A stretch of DNA of 39,025 nt from Streptosporangiales bacterium. Its GTDB lineage: Bacteria; Actinomycetota; Actinomycetes; Streptosporangiales; WHSR01. The position numbers and the translations under genes were made by a program. The notes beneath the pieces are model-generated. The model was not told where the DNA came from. It worked only from the letters and a program-made list of their open reading frames with translations, and did no database searches. Location: contig WHSR01000054.1 in the NCBI GenBank assembly GCA_009379995.1, positions 1 to 39,025 on the forward strand. Direction: 5' to 3'. Positions 18,257 through 26,283 of the stretch are shown one piece after another (within the stretch, counting starts at the first letter, position 1; each line of letters begins with the position of its first letter).

Positions 18257-18293
18257 CGAACCGAACCTAACGGATGGGTGGCCCATCATCGGA
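18240..18293. repeat. Large inverted repeat over the cupin start
   Basis: The left arm 18240-18256 (ending GATGAATGGGCCAC) and right arm 18278-18293 (starting GTGGCCCATCATC) pair over 16 bp with one bulged nucleotide. A 21-nt loop (18257-18277) contains the -10-like TAGGTT read on the minus strand. Within the right part ATGGG-TGG-CCCAT (18274-18286) is a second small palindrome. The structure covers the cupin start codon and its likely promoter, so it can act as an operator or as an RNA hairpin. Confidence 0.6.
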
Positions 18294-18377
18294 TGCAACA
18301 AAGTGTCAGCTGATGTTTGCCCGGCCTGTAGCTGTTCTTGGCGTGCACGTCGGCTGGCTGCCGCACTTTTGGAGAAC

Positions 18378-19496
18378 GTGAGGATCGCGGTCGTCACGGA
18401 GTCGTTCCTGCCTCGCGTCGACGGGGTCGCGAACTCGGTCTGCCGGGTGCTGGAGCATCTCGCCGCCCGCGGATGCGAGGCGATAGTCGTCGCGCCGGCT
18501 CCGGGTCCGGCGAGCTACGCGGGGTTTCCGGTTCATCTGGTACGCGGCGTCGCGCTGCCGTTCTACCGGTCGTTCGTGGTGGGCGTGCCGAGCAGGCGGG
18601 TGACGACGATCCTGGAAGGGTTCCGGCCGGATGTCGTGCACCTCGCGTCGCCCTCCCTGCTGGGCGCGTCGGGTGCGATGGCGGCCCGTCGGCTCGGGGT
18701 TCCCGCGGTCGCGGTGCTGCAGACCGACGTCGCCGGCTTCGCGCGCCAGTACGGCCTCCGCGGAACCGACACGCTCATCTGGTCCTGGCTGTGCCGGATC
18801 CACCGGAGGGCCGTACGCACCCTCGTGCCGTCCACCGCCATGCTGCGCGAGTTGGAGCAGCGTGGCTTTCCGCGGCTGGCGCTGTGGGGCCGCGGGGTCG
18901 ACCTGGAGCGCTTCCATCCGCGCCATCGCTGCGAGCGGCTGAGGAGCCAGCTGGCCCCCGGCGGCGAGATCATCGTCGGATACGTCGGCCGTCTGGCCGC
19001 CGAGAAGCGCGTCCACCTCCTCGCTGAGCTCGCCGACCTGCCCGGGATCCGACTGGTGATCGTCGGAGACGGCCCGGCCGAGCGCCGGCTGCGGCAGAGG
19101 CTGCCGGCCGCCGTGTACTGCGGCTTCCGCACCGGCAACGACCTGTCGCGCATCCTGGCCTCTTTCGACGTCTTCGCGCACACCGGCGCGAACGAGACGT
19201 TCTGCCAGGCCGTTCAGGAGGCGCTGGCCTCGGGCGTCCCCGTGGTCGCGCCGGCGGCGGGTGGTCCGCTCGATCTCGTACGGCCCGGGTACAACGGACT
19301 GCTCTACCCGCCGGACGACCCGGCGTCGATGCGGACCGCCGTCGCCACGCTGGCCGGCGACCCGTTCGCCCGCGGCCGGATGAGCGACCACGCCCGGCGG
19401 TCGGTCAGCGGCCGTACCTGGGCGTCCATCTGCGACGAGCTCCTCGGCCACTACCACGATGTCGTGGCGGCGGACGCCGGGACCTGGGCGGCATGA
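18378..19496 (+). CDS. GT4 family glycosyltransferase (first)
   Basis: A 372-residue GT-B enzyme resembling GDP-mannose-dependent alpha-mannosyltransferases of actinobacteria. The N-terminal acceptor domain reads MRIAVVTESFLPRVDGVANSV (GTG read as Met), with the early glycine loop at DGVANS. The C-terminal donor domain contains IIVGYVGRLAAEKRVHLLAEL, VIVGDGPAERRLRQ and the E-x7-E motif ANETFCQAVQEALASGVPVV. The GTG at 18378 has GGAG close upstream (short spacing). It heads a three-gene group with a second GT4 enzyme and an SGNH hydrolase, suggesting assembly and modification of a glycolipid or surface glycan. Confidence 0.88.
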   Translation: MRIAVVTESFLPRVDGVANSVCRVLEHLAARGCEAIVVAPAPGPASYAGFPVHLVRGVALPFYRSFVVGVPSRRVTTILEGFRPDVVHLASPSLLGASGAMAARRLGVPAVAVLQTDVAGFARQYGLRGTDTLIWSWLCRIHRRAVRTLVPSTAMLRELEQRGFPRLALWGRGVDLERFHPRHRCERLRSQLAPGGEIIVGYVGRLAAEKRVHLLAELADLPGIRLVIVGDGPAERRLRQRLPAAVYCGFRTGNDLSRILASFDVFAHTGANETFCQAVQEALASGVPVVAPAAGGPLDLVRPGYNGLLYPPDDPASMRTAVATLAGDPFARGRMSDHARRSVSGRTWASICDELLGHYHDVVAADAGTWAA

Positions 19497-19587
19497 TCGG
19501 CGCCCTCCGCCCGCCAGAGACGGATGCGTTGCCAAAGATTCGTGGACCCGTCACGTTGGGTTGCCGATCCCGGCAGCCGGCGAGTTC

Positions 19588-20721
19588 ATGCTGGCAGGCG
19601 TGCGTGTCGTGCGGCTGGCCAACTTCGTCGCCCCGCGTTCCGGGGGGCTGCATACCGCGCTGCGCGAGCTCGGCGCGGGCTATCTGGCGGCCGGGCACGA
19701 GCCGGTACTCGTCGTGCCCGGGCCTGAAGCGCGCGAGGAGGACACCGAGCAGGGACGGGTGATCACCGTGCCGGGGCCGATAGTGCCCGGCACCGGCGGC
19801 TACCGCGTCATCACCGCGACGCTCTCGCTGAGCCGGCTGCTCGAGGCCCTGGAGCCGGACCGGCTCGAGGTGTCCGACCGCACGACGCTGCGCTGGACCG
19901 GCGCCTGGGCGCGGGCGCGCGGCATCCGGTCGGTCATGGTCTCCCACGAGAGCCTCGCCGGGCTGCTTCGTCTGTTCGGCCCTCGGCGACTGTCGATGCA
20001 GAGGTCGATGCAGAGGCTGTCCGATCGGCTCAACCGGGCCACCGCGCACTCCTTCGACGTGGTGGTCTGTACGACCGAGTGGGCGGCCGCCGAGTTTCGC
20101 CGCCTCGGTGCGCCGAACCTTCTCCGCGTGCCGCTCGGCGTCGACCTGGCCTGGTTCAACCCGAGCCGGTACGACGTTCGGCTGCGTACCGCGCTGGCGC
20201 CCCTCGGCAAGGCGCTGCTCGTACACTGCAGCCGACTGTCCGCGGAGAAGCGGCCGGATCGGCCGATAGCCACGCTGGCCGAGCTGCGCCGCAGGGGAGT
20301 ACCGGCGGCCCTCGCCGTCGTCGGAGACGGGCCGCGCCGACCGTCGCTGGAGGCACAGGCGGCCGGGTTGCCGGTCCGGTTCTTCGGACACGTCGCCGAC
20401 CGCGGTCTGCTGGCCAGGCTGATCGCCACCGCCGACGTGGCGATCGCCCCCGGTCCGGTGGAGACCTTCGGCCTCGCCGCGCTCGAGGCACTGGCCGGTG
20501 GGACGCCGGTGGTGGTGAGCCGGGAAAGCGCACTCCCCGAGGTGGTCGGGCCGGCCGGAATCGCCGTCGACGACAGCGAGGCGGCGTACGCCGACGCGGT
20601 CGAGCAGCTCCTCGCCCGCCCGAAACCACAGCGCACGCGCCTGGCCCGCCGACAGGCCGAGCGGTTCGCCTGGCCGGCGGCCGTCGAGGGATTCCTCCGC
20701 GCGCACGGGCTGGCGCCGTGA
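19588..20721 (+). CDS. GT4 family glycosyltransferase (second)
   Basis: A 377-residue GT-B enzyme. The N-terminal domain has VVRLANFVAPRSGGLHTALREL with the acceptor loop. The C-terminal domain has LLVHCSRLSAEKRPDRPIATL, AVVGDGPRRPSLE and the donor-binding ETFGLAALEALAGGTPVV with the E-x7-E pair. It is clearly related in layout to the preceding gene but diverged, so this is an old paralogue or a functional pair rather than a recent duplication. The ATG at 19588 gives 377 residues; a GTG at 19600, preceded by CAGG, gives 373 and starts directly at the first beta-strand. A 91-nt gap separates the two transferases and shows nothing recognisable. Confidence 0.86.
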   Translation: MLAGVRVVRLANFVAPRSGGLHTALRELGAGYLAAGHEPVLVVPGPEAREEDTEQGRVITVPGPIVPGTGGYRVITATLSLSRLLEALEPDRLEVSDRTTLRWTGAWARARGIRSVMVSHESLAGLLRLFGPRRLSMQRSMQRLSDRLNRATAHSFDVVVCTTEWAAAEFRRLGAPNLLRVPLGVDLAWFNPSRYDVRLRTALAPLGKALLVHCSRLSAEKRPDRPIATLAELRRRGVPAALAVVGDGPRRPSLEAQAAGLPVRFFGHVADRGLLARLIATADVAIAPGPVETFGLAALEALAGGTPVVVSRESALPEVVGPAGIAVDDSEAAYADAVEQLLARPKPQRTRLARRQAERFAWPAAVEGFLRAHGLAP

Positions 20722-20734
20722 GGGAGCGATAGCC

Positions 20735-21604
20735 ATGCGGTTCGCGGCTCTCGGGGACTCCGTCACGGTGGGGCTCGGTGATCCGCAACCCTGCGGTGGC
20801 TGGCGCGGCTGGGCGACGTACCTGGCCGACTCGCTGACCGTGCCGGCGGAGGGGTCCGGCCGCGTCGAGCTGACCAACCTCGCCAGCTGCGGTGCGCTGG
20901 TCCGGGACGTGGCCGCCGAGCAGCTTCCGCGGGCGCTGTCGGTGCGGCCGGCGCTGGCCTCGGTGCTGGTGGGCGTCAACGACACCCTGCGCGGAAGGTT
21001 CGACCTCGACATGATCGCCGCCGACCTGGAGGAGATCGTCGTACGGCTGCGACACGTCGGTGCGTTCGTACTTACCGCTGGCCTGCCCGACCCGGGGCTC
21101 ATGCTGAAGCTGCCCGAACTCCTCCGCCGCCCGCTGAGCCGCCGGGTTCGTGCCGTCAACTCCATCCTCGACGACCTCGCGCGCCGGCATGGAACCGTCC
21201 ACATCGACCTCACCGTCCGCCCGGCCGTCTACGACCGGCGCATGTGGGGGATCGACCCGCTGCACCCGAGCGAACGCGGACATCGGCTGCTGGCCCGGGT
21301 GTTCGCGACCGAGCTCGCCGAGCGCGGAGTGCCGCTGGCGGCGCTCCCGGACCCGGAGCCGACGAATCCGCCGCCGACCGCGGCGGCGCGTACCTACTGG
21401 ATGGCCACGAAGGGGACGAAGTGGCTGTTCAAGCGGTCGTACGATCTGCTGCCGCAGCTGATCCAGATGGCGATGGCCGAGTGGTGGCACGAGGTCCGCG
21501 GGGGGACCGCGATGCGTGACGCCCTGGTTCGCGCGGAGGTCGAGGACGCACTACGTGGACTGCCGGCGGACCCGCCCGGCATCCTTGACAGAGTCGGTGA
21601 CTAG
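20735..21604 (+). CDS. SGNH/GDSL hydrolase
   Basis: A 289-residue esterase-type protein. Block I is FAALGDSVTVGLGD with the nucleophile Ser9. Block II is the Gly in NLASCGALVRD. Block III is VGVNDTLRG with the oxyanion Asn. Block V is IDPLHPSERGHRLLA with the Asp and His. No signal peptide is present, so it is probably cytoplasmic. The C-terminal ~85 residues after LAALPDPEPTN are an extension rich in basic and aromatic residues (YWMATKGTKWLFKRSYDLL). It begins 13 nt after the second glycosyltransferase and likely trims or de-acylates the same glycan or lipid. Confidence 0.85.
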   Translation: MRFAALGDSVTVGLGDPQPCGGWRGWATYLADSLTVPAEGSGRVELTNLASCGALVRDVAAEQLPRALSVRPALASVLVGVNDTLRGRFDLDMIAADLEEIVVRLRHVGAFVLTAGLPDPGLMLKLPELLRRPLSRRVRAVNSILDDLARRHGTVHIDLTVRPAVYDRRMWGIDPLHPSERGHRLLARVFATELAERGVPLAALPDPEPTNPPPTAAARTYWMATKGTKWLFKRSYDLLPQLIQMAMAEWWHEVRGGTAMRDALVRAEVEDALRGLPADPPGILDRVGD

Positions 21605-21673
21605 GTAGAGGGACATTTCGGGCGCGATTCTGGTCACGAGCTCTTCGAAGCTAGAGGCTCTGCCACGACTCGC

Positions 21674-21689
21674 GGCGGCGAAAGCCGCC
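21674..21689 (+). terminator. GGCGGC-GAAA-GCCGCC tetraloop hairpin
   Basis: A perfect 6-bp GC stem is capped by a GNRA tetraloop, 70 nt downstream of the SGNH hydrolase stop. It is a plausible rho-independent-like end for the glycosyltransferase operon. No U-tract follows. Confidence 0.55.
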
Positions 21690-21713
21690 TGACTGTCATG
21701 TCGCGGCATAGAC

Positions 21714-21752
21714 TCTCCGTACGGGTAGCTGAAAAGACCACCCGTACGGAGA
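21714..21752. repeat. Perfect 13-bp inverted repeat before the toxin-antitoxin pair
   Basis: Arms TCTCCGTACGGGT (21714-21726) and ACCCGTACGGAGA (21740-21752) are exact reverse complements around a 13-nt loop (21727-21739). Each arm contains the palindrome CCGTACGG, and a third CCGTACGG follows about 20 nt further on. The repeat lies about 90 nt before the DUF6247 start. It may be a terminator for the upstream operon or the autoregulatory operator of the antitoxin complex. Confidence 0.6.
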
Positions 21753-21839
21753 TGACGCGTGTCACACCGTACGGCGTTGTCTCAGACTACGTCCGACGCC
21801 TAGCCCCAAAGGGAGAGCAGGATCGCTTCGGGAGATGAC

Positions 21840-22142
21840 GTGACGGCTCAACCCATTGACCAGGGAACCCTCGACCCCGAGGAGATCTTGCGTCGGCTTC
21901 CCGCCGACGAGCGCGAGCGCTTCATCCACGAATACCGGAGCGCTTTGGATGCCGCCCACGAGCTTTGGCGTTACCGGCAGCTCCAAGAGGTCTTGCGTCT
22001 TTGGCATCTGCGGGCCGTCGCGTACATCCAGCCGGACTTCCAACAGCGGGCTGAGGAAGCTCGTACGGGAAGTCCCGATCGTTTCGTCCCGGTCGAGCGG
22101 GTCGTTCCCGGCTGGGCGGGTCGCCCTGGAGACACACGGTGA
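21840..22142 (+). CDS. DUF6247 family protein, probable antitoxin
   Basis: A 100-residue, mostly helical acidic protein. The core LDPEEILRRLPADERERFIHEY, then SALDAAHELWRYRQLQEVLRLWHLRA resembles the actinobacterial DUF6247 family, whose members often precede a RelE-like toxin. The GTG at 21840 has GGAG 5 nt upstream. Its stop overlaps the start of the toxin frame (GTGA), as is normal for such pairs. The C-terminus (RFVPVERVVPGWAGRPGDTR) is likely disordered. The antitoxin role is inferred from the partner gene. Confidence 0.7.
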   Translation: MTAQPIDQGTLDPEEILRRLPADERERFIHEYRSALDAAHELWRYRQLQEVLRLWHLRAVAYIQPDFQQRAEEARTGSPDRFVPVERVVPGWAGRPGDTR

Positions 22143-22385
22143 ACTACCGCGTGGAACTGCACGCGGCCGCACTTGGACAGCTTCAGGGTCTTCCCCAGGA
22201 CGCCTTCGATGCACTCGTCACTTGTCTGGGCTAAGGTGACCGTCACGCCCTGGGACGCTGTGCCCATGCGCCCGGCGGAGCCGGAGTACCGGCAGGCTGT
22301 CTTCGGCTTATACGGGTTGGTGTCCTTCTATGTTGACGACCGGGCCGAAGTCGTCCGTGTCTTCGACGTGACATGGGCGGTATGA
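22139..22385 (+). pseudogene. RelE-like toxin gene broken by a one-base frameshift
   Basis: The frame from the GTG at 22139 reads MNYRVELHAAALGQLQGL and ends after 31 codons at a TAA (22231-22236 region). The next frame then continues, without interruption, as AKVTVTPWDAVPMRPAEPEY, RQAVFGLYGLVSFYVDD and RAEVVRVFDVTWAV to a TGA at 22383-22385. Joined, they give an 81-residue RelE/ParE-type toxin of normal length. Removing one G from GGG at 22228-22230 restores the frame (CTG GCT AAG). It is a real mutation, a sequencing error or, less likely, programmed slippage. Its stop overlaps an ATGA upstream of the SDR gene. Confidence 0.75.
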
Positions 22386-22447
22386 GTAAGGCAACGCCAG
22401 GCGCTCGGCCCCGGGTCCACGGGGTGCTGTCCGGGGAGGCTTCCCGG

Positions 22448-23134
22448 ATGACCCGGGTCTGTCTGGTGACCGGAGCCAACCGTGGCATCGGTTTGGAGGT
22501 CGTACGGCAACTCGCCAGGGACGGGAGCGATGTGGTGCTGACCGCACGCGATCTGCCCAAGGCGCAGCGGGCGGCCCGCGGACTACCCGACACGGTCCTA
22601 CCCCGGCGACTCGACGTGACCGATCCGGGGACGATCGAGGGGCTCGCCAGGGAGCTCGGCGATACGTACGGACGGCTCGACGTGCTGGTGAACAATGCAG
22701 CCATTCACTACGACACCTGGCAGCTGGCCCGTACCGCCGATCTCGGCACTGTCCGCGAGGCCCTGGAGACGAACCTGATCGGCGCCTGGCGGGTCACCCT
22801 GGCCATGCTGCCACTGCTGCGGGCCAGCTCGAGCGCCCGCGTCGTCAATGTCTCCAGCGAGGGCGGCTCGCTCGCGAGCATGGGTGGCGGCACCCCCGCC
22901 TACTCGGTCTCGAAGGCCGCTCTGAATGCCCTGACCAAGATGCTCGCCGCCGAGCTGCGCGGGGACGGCGTGCTCGTCAACGCCGTGTGCCCCGGGTGGG
23001 TCGCCACCGATATGGGAGGCCCCGGCGGGCGCCCGGTGGCCGAGGGTGCCGCGGGCGTGGTGTGGGGGGCAACCCTGCTGGACGACGGCCCGACGGGCGG
23101 CTTCTTCCGCGACGGCCGTCCTCTTCCTTGGTGA
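22448..23134 (+). CDS. Short-chain dehydrogenase/reductase
   Basis: A 228-residue classical SDR. The cofactor loop is VTGANRGIGLEV, the structural motif is VLVNNAAIH, the catalytic Ser is in VVNVSSEGGSL, and the catalytic pair is in PAYSVSKAALNAL. CPGWVATDMGGPGG follows. Arg rather than Asp after the glycine loop region (RDLPKAQRAAR) hints at NADPH, as in carbonyl reductase-like members. The ATG at 22448 has GGGGAGG 8-9 nt upstream. Earlier ATGs at 22373 and 22382 would add 22-25 unaligned residues, but the latter overlaps the toxin stop. The substrate is unknown. Confidence 0.85.
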   Translation: MTRVCLVTGANRGIGLEVVRQLARDGSDVVLTARDLPKAQRAARGLPDTVLPRRLDVTDPGTIEGLARELGDTYGRLDVLVNNAAIHYDTWQLARTADLGTVREALETNLIGAWRVTLAMLPLLRASSSARVVNVSSEGGSLASMGGGTPAYSVSKAALNALTKMLAAELRGDGVLVNAVCPGWVATDMGGPGGRPVAEGAAGVVWGATLLDDGPTGGFFRDGRPLPW

Positions 23135-23150
23135 GGTTCGTTGAGTGGGT

Positions 23151-23858
23151 TCAGTGGTGATCCCGTTGCCCGGAGACGAGGGCGTGCAGGCCGTCCGCGC
23201 TGAAGTCGGATGACTGACAGTAGGCGATGACCGCCCGTTCCCGTGTCTCCACCTGACGTACCGCCTCCGGGACCTCCGCCACGATCTCCAGCGGTATCTC
23301 GATCACGCCGTGCCGGTCGGCGAGGAGCAACTGGCCGGGCGAAACGGTGAGGCCGCCGACCCGGACGGGGTTATCGAAGTCCACGAGGTGTGTGTATCCG
23401 TGGGACACCACTACCTCGCCGGCCCACATGGGCAGCCCGACCGCCTCGACCTCTTCCATGTCCCGGATGCCGCCGTTGGTGACGACGCCGACGCAGCCGA
23501 GCGCCGTGTGGATGTTGGCGTTGACCTCGCCGAACCAGGCGCCGAACGGCGGATCGTCCAGATCCTGGGTGACCATGACGAGGGGGCCGAGTTCGCGGTG
23601 GGCCGATTCGATGTAGCGCCAGTACTCCAGCCGAGACGCCCCACCACGTGGCCCGGGCTCCTGCCCGCAGACCACCCGGGCAGTTACCGCGTAGCCAACG
23701 ATCGGCGGCAGCGCCGGGAACATCTGCCGGACCTCCCCGGTCATGAACCCGGCGGTACGGGGGCGGATGTCGAACGTCTCGATCGCGTTGGCGACGGCGG
23801 GCGTCGGAAGCCGGCGTAGCGCGTCGAGTTCGTCAGCGGTAGGCAACCTGTCGGCCAC
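23151..23858 (-). CDS. RraA-like / HMG aldolase family protein
   Basis: A 235-residue protein of the RraA/4-hydroxy-4-methyl-2-oxoglutarate aldolase fold. LRRLPTPAVANAIETFDIR opens the domain. VVTNGGIRDMEEVEAVGLPMW contains the metal and substrate pair Arg-Asp typical of the aldolases. The C-terminal half includes VRVGGLTVSPGQLLLADRHGVIEIP, where the Asp-x-x-Gly is conserved. The GTG at 23858 has GGGAGGGG 5 nt before it. It is convergent with the SDR (16-nt gap) and divergent from the ClpP-like gene. It may be a divalent-metal aldolase/decarboxylase working with the KDPG aldolase next door; this is inference. Confidence 0.8.
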   Translation of the reverse strand: MADRLPTADELDALRRLPTPAVANAIETFDIRPRTAGFMTGEVRQMFPALPPIVGYAVTARVVCGQEPGPRGGASRLEYWRYIESAHRELGPLVMVTQDLDDPPFGAWFGEVNANIHTALGCVGVVTNGGIRDMEEVEAVGLPMWAGEVVVSHGYTHLVDFDNPVRVGGLTVSPGQLLLADRHGVIEIPLEIVAEVPEAVRQVETRERAVIAYCQSSDFSADGLHALVSGQRDHH

Positions 23859-23898
23859 GTAGCCCCTCCCGTCATCTAGGGTGAACACGGGTGAGCCT

Positions 23899-24564
23899 AT
23901 GATCTCGACTGCCAGGTACCAGCCGCCGGGGCGGCCTCCGCCGCCGTACGGACCCGGCCGGCCGCCGGGCCCCCGGCCCCCGGGCCCGGGCGGGCCGGGC
24001 GAGGGGCGCGGCGGCGGTGTTCCCGACTGGCTGCAGGAGCGGCTGTTCGAGAGGCGGATCATCGTGGTGCGGGGGCGGCTGGACCACGACGGCGTCACCC
24101 GGCTCGCCGCCCAGATCGTCGCGCTCGACGCGGACGGGAACGATCCCATCGAGATGCACCTCGACTGCCCCGACGCCGACCTCGGCGCGGCGCTGCTCCT
24201 GATGGACGCCGTCGCCCTCGCCGGCTCGCCCGTCCACGCGATCGCCGCCGGCCAGGTCGGCGGGGCAGCGCTGGGCATTCTCGTCGCCGCCGACCGGCGG
24301 CTGGCGCTCCCGCATGCCCGATTCCGCCTCGCGGAGCCGCGGGCCGAGCTGGCCGGCGGCAAGGCCGATCAGGTGGTGCGCGGGGCCAGCCAGCACCTGC
24401 AGATGCTGGAGGCGCTGATCGTACGGCTGGCGGAGGTCACCGGCCGGCCGCGGCACACGATCGAGGACGATCTCGGTGAGGGGCACTTCCTGACCGCCGA
24501 CCAGGCGGTCGAGTACGGGCTCGTCGAGGCCGTCCGCAGGCGCGGAGCCGAGGAGGGGCAGTGA
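23899..24564 (+). CDS. ClpP-fold protein lacking the catalytic Ser and His
   Basis: A 221-residue protein with a Pro/Gly-rich N-terminal tail of about 35 residues, then a ClpP-like domain: LFERRIIVVRGRLDHDGVTRL, IEMHLDCPDADLGAALLLMD, AIAAGQVGGAALGILVAADR. The C-terminal part has GHFLTADQAVEYGLVEAV. In active ClpP the nucleophile lies in GQAASMGA; here the matching GQVGGAAL has Gly instead of Ser. The catalytic His in MIHQP is replaced (RLAEP). It is therefore a pseudoprotease. The ATG at 23899 is favoured; an in-frame GTG at 23881 adds six residues. Its stop overlaps the KDPG aldolase start, an odd pairing. Confidence 0.78.
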   Translation: MISTARYQPPGRPPPPYGPGRPPGPRPPGPGGPGEGRGGGVPDWLQERLFERRIIVVRGRLDHDGVTRLAAQIVALDADGNDPIEMHLDCPDADLGAALLLMDAVALAGSPVHAIAAGQVGGAALGILVAADRRLALPHARFRLAEPRAELAGGKADQVVRGASQHLQMLEALIVRLAEVTGRPRHTIEDDLGEGHFLTADQAVEYGLVEAVRRRGAEEGQ

Positions 24565-25196
24565 CCGACGTCCTTGGCGTGCTGGCCGAGAGACGCGTGG
24601 TCGCGATCCTGCGCGCCCGCGACGCTGACCGGTTCGCCGCCGTCTCCGATGTACTTCTCGAGGCCGGCGTGCCCGTGGTGGAGTTCACCATGACCTCGCG
24701 GGGCGCCGTCGACGCGCTGCGGGACTACGCGGCCCGCCGCGCCGGCGAGGTGGTGCTCGGCGCCGGCACGGTGCTCACGCCGGAGCAGGCCAGGGAGTCG
24801 GTCGACGCCGGCGCCACCTACCTCGTCACGCCGGCGGTGTGCCCGGACGTGGTGGCGGAGGGCCAGCGGCTCGGCGTGCCGGTGCTGCCGGGCGCGCTCA
24901 CCCCTACCGAGATTCTGGGCGCCGCCCGGGCGGGAGCGGCAGCTGTGAAGGTCTTTCCCGCCTCGCTTGGCGGTCCGCCGTACATCAAGGCGGTACGGGC
25001 GCCGCTGCCGGACATCCCCCTGGTACCCACCGGCGGTGTGGGCATCGCGGACGTCCGCAGCTACCTGGAGGCGGGCGCGCTGGCCGTCGGGCTGGGCGGC
25101 CCGCTGGTCGGCGACTCGTGCGACGGCGGTGACCTGGGGACGCTGGCCGACCGTGCCCGGGCCGTGGTGGCCGAGGCCGCCGGGGTCAACCAGTAG
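24561..25196 (+). CDS. 2-keto-3-deoxy-6-phosphogluconate aldolase family (Eda-like)
   Basis: A 211-residue class I aldolase that cleaves KDPG, or a related 2-keto-3-deoxy sugar acid phosphate, to pyruvate and an aldehyde. LAERRVVAILRARDADRF opens the barrel. Glu41 (VVEFTMTSRG) is the general acid/base, and Lys130 (AAVKVFPAS) forms the Schiff base. VLPGALTPTEIL and PLVPTGGVGIADVRSYLEAGA complete the substrate and phosphate loops. The GTG at 24561 overlaps the ClpP-like stop (GTGA). No Entner-Doudoroff dehydratase is adjacent. Confidence 0.88.
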   Translation: MTDVLGVLAERRVVAILRARDADRFAAVSDVLLEAGVPVVEFTMTSRGAVDALRDYAARRAGEVVLGAGTVLTPEQARESVDAGATYLVTPAVCPDVVAEGQRLGVPVLPGALTPTEILGAARAGAAAVKVFPASLGGPPYIKAVRAPLPDIPLVPTGGVGIADVRSYLEAGALAVGLGGPLVGDSCDGGDLGTLADRARAVVAEAAGVNQ

Positions 25197-25210
25197 TCCA
25201 ACACCTTCCG

Positions 25211-26274
25211 TCAGCCTCCTCGGGCCCTGGCCACCCGCGGCGTGGCCTCGACGAGCGCAAGTGCCACGAGGATCCCGGCCACCGTTGCCGCGGCCGCGAC
25301 GGGCGGAAGCACGGCCGAGGCCGCGCGCATCGCCGCGAGCGAGAGCAGGTAGAGCGCGAGGCCGCCGCCCAGAAGGATCACAGTCATCCCGTGCCCGTCG
25401 TGGGCCTCGATGGCCTTCTTGATCCCCACGCTGGCGCCCACGAGCCCCAGGGTGAGGGGGAAGTGGCCGTAGATGAAGGCGTTCCGGGTGAACAGCGAGC
25501 GGGTGAGCGCGGGCTCGCGGAGAGGCCGAAGTAGAGCCACCACGCGCCGGCGACGGCGACGAAGCCGGAGACCGCGGCAACCGCGGCGGTCGCCGACCAT
25601 TCGGTGTGGCCGAGGCCGAGGATGATCGCGACCACCGACTCGCCCAGCACGACGATCGTGAACAGACCCCAGCGTTCGGCGAGGTGCGACTCGTGCACCG
25701 GTGTGCCGGCGAACGCCCGGCGGAAGATCCACGGCACCGCGGTCTCGACCGCGAGGGCGAGGCCCCAGAGCACGAAGCGGGCCGGCTCGGCGAGCAGCAG
25801 GGAGAGCGCCCACAGGGTTGTCCCGGTGATGAACGCCAGCGTCGAGTACGTGGCAAGCGGACGGACCCTGGTCACCCGCCGCCGGGCGTGATTCCACAGC
25901 GCGATGATTGGTAGCCGCACCGCGATGTAGGAGATGACGAACGGGGTCGACCCGCCCTCGAAGGTGCCCGGGATGTTCACAGCCACCGCAGCCATCGCCC
26001 CCATGGCGGCGAGCATCCCGAGGCGGTGGCGCACGTCGTCGCGCTCGAAGCGGTCACAGTAGATCGCGTAGTTCGACCACGCCCACCACACCGGCACGAG
26101 CAGCAGGACGAAGTGGCCGAGCCCGGGCCACGACAGGTCGTCGCCGAGGACCAGCGCGAGCTCGGCGATGGCGCCGACGAAGACGAGATCGAAGAAGAGT
26201 TCGAGCCAGCTGGCGTGCCGCTGGGCGTCCGACTCGTCGGCGACGCGAAGGGGAGGCGCCGGTATCTGCGGCAT
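25211..26274 (-). pseudogene. Low temperature requirement A (LtrA) family membrane protein, frameshifted
   Basis: The 5' part reads SWLELFFDLVFVGAIAELAL, then WWAWSNYAIYCDRFERDD and ERWGLFTIVVLGESVVAIILG, all hallmarks of the LtrA family (several membrane spans). After GAWWLYFGL (about 25520-25540) the frame turns into a Ser/Pro/Arg-rich non-protein sequence. The family sequence resumes one frame over as SLFTRNAFIYGHFPLTLGLVGASV and continues to a TGA at 25211. A small indel therefore splits the gene; the linker between the two halves also looks a little short. The ATG at 26274 has AGGAG upstream, and the ThDP enzyme ends 9 nt before it. Either a true pseudogene or a sequencing error. Confidence 0.75.
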
Positions 26275-26283
26275 GGGGCTCCT

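Noticed and set aside
18378..20721. Recent tandem duplication of the two glycosyltransferases
   Set aside because: They share fold motifs (SAEKR, GDGP, E-x7-E) but differ throughout otherwise, so this is an old divergence or an acquired pair.
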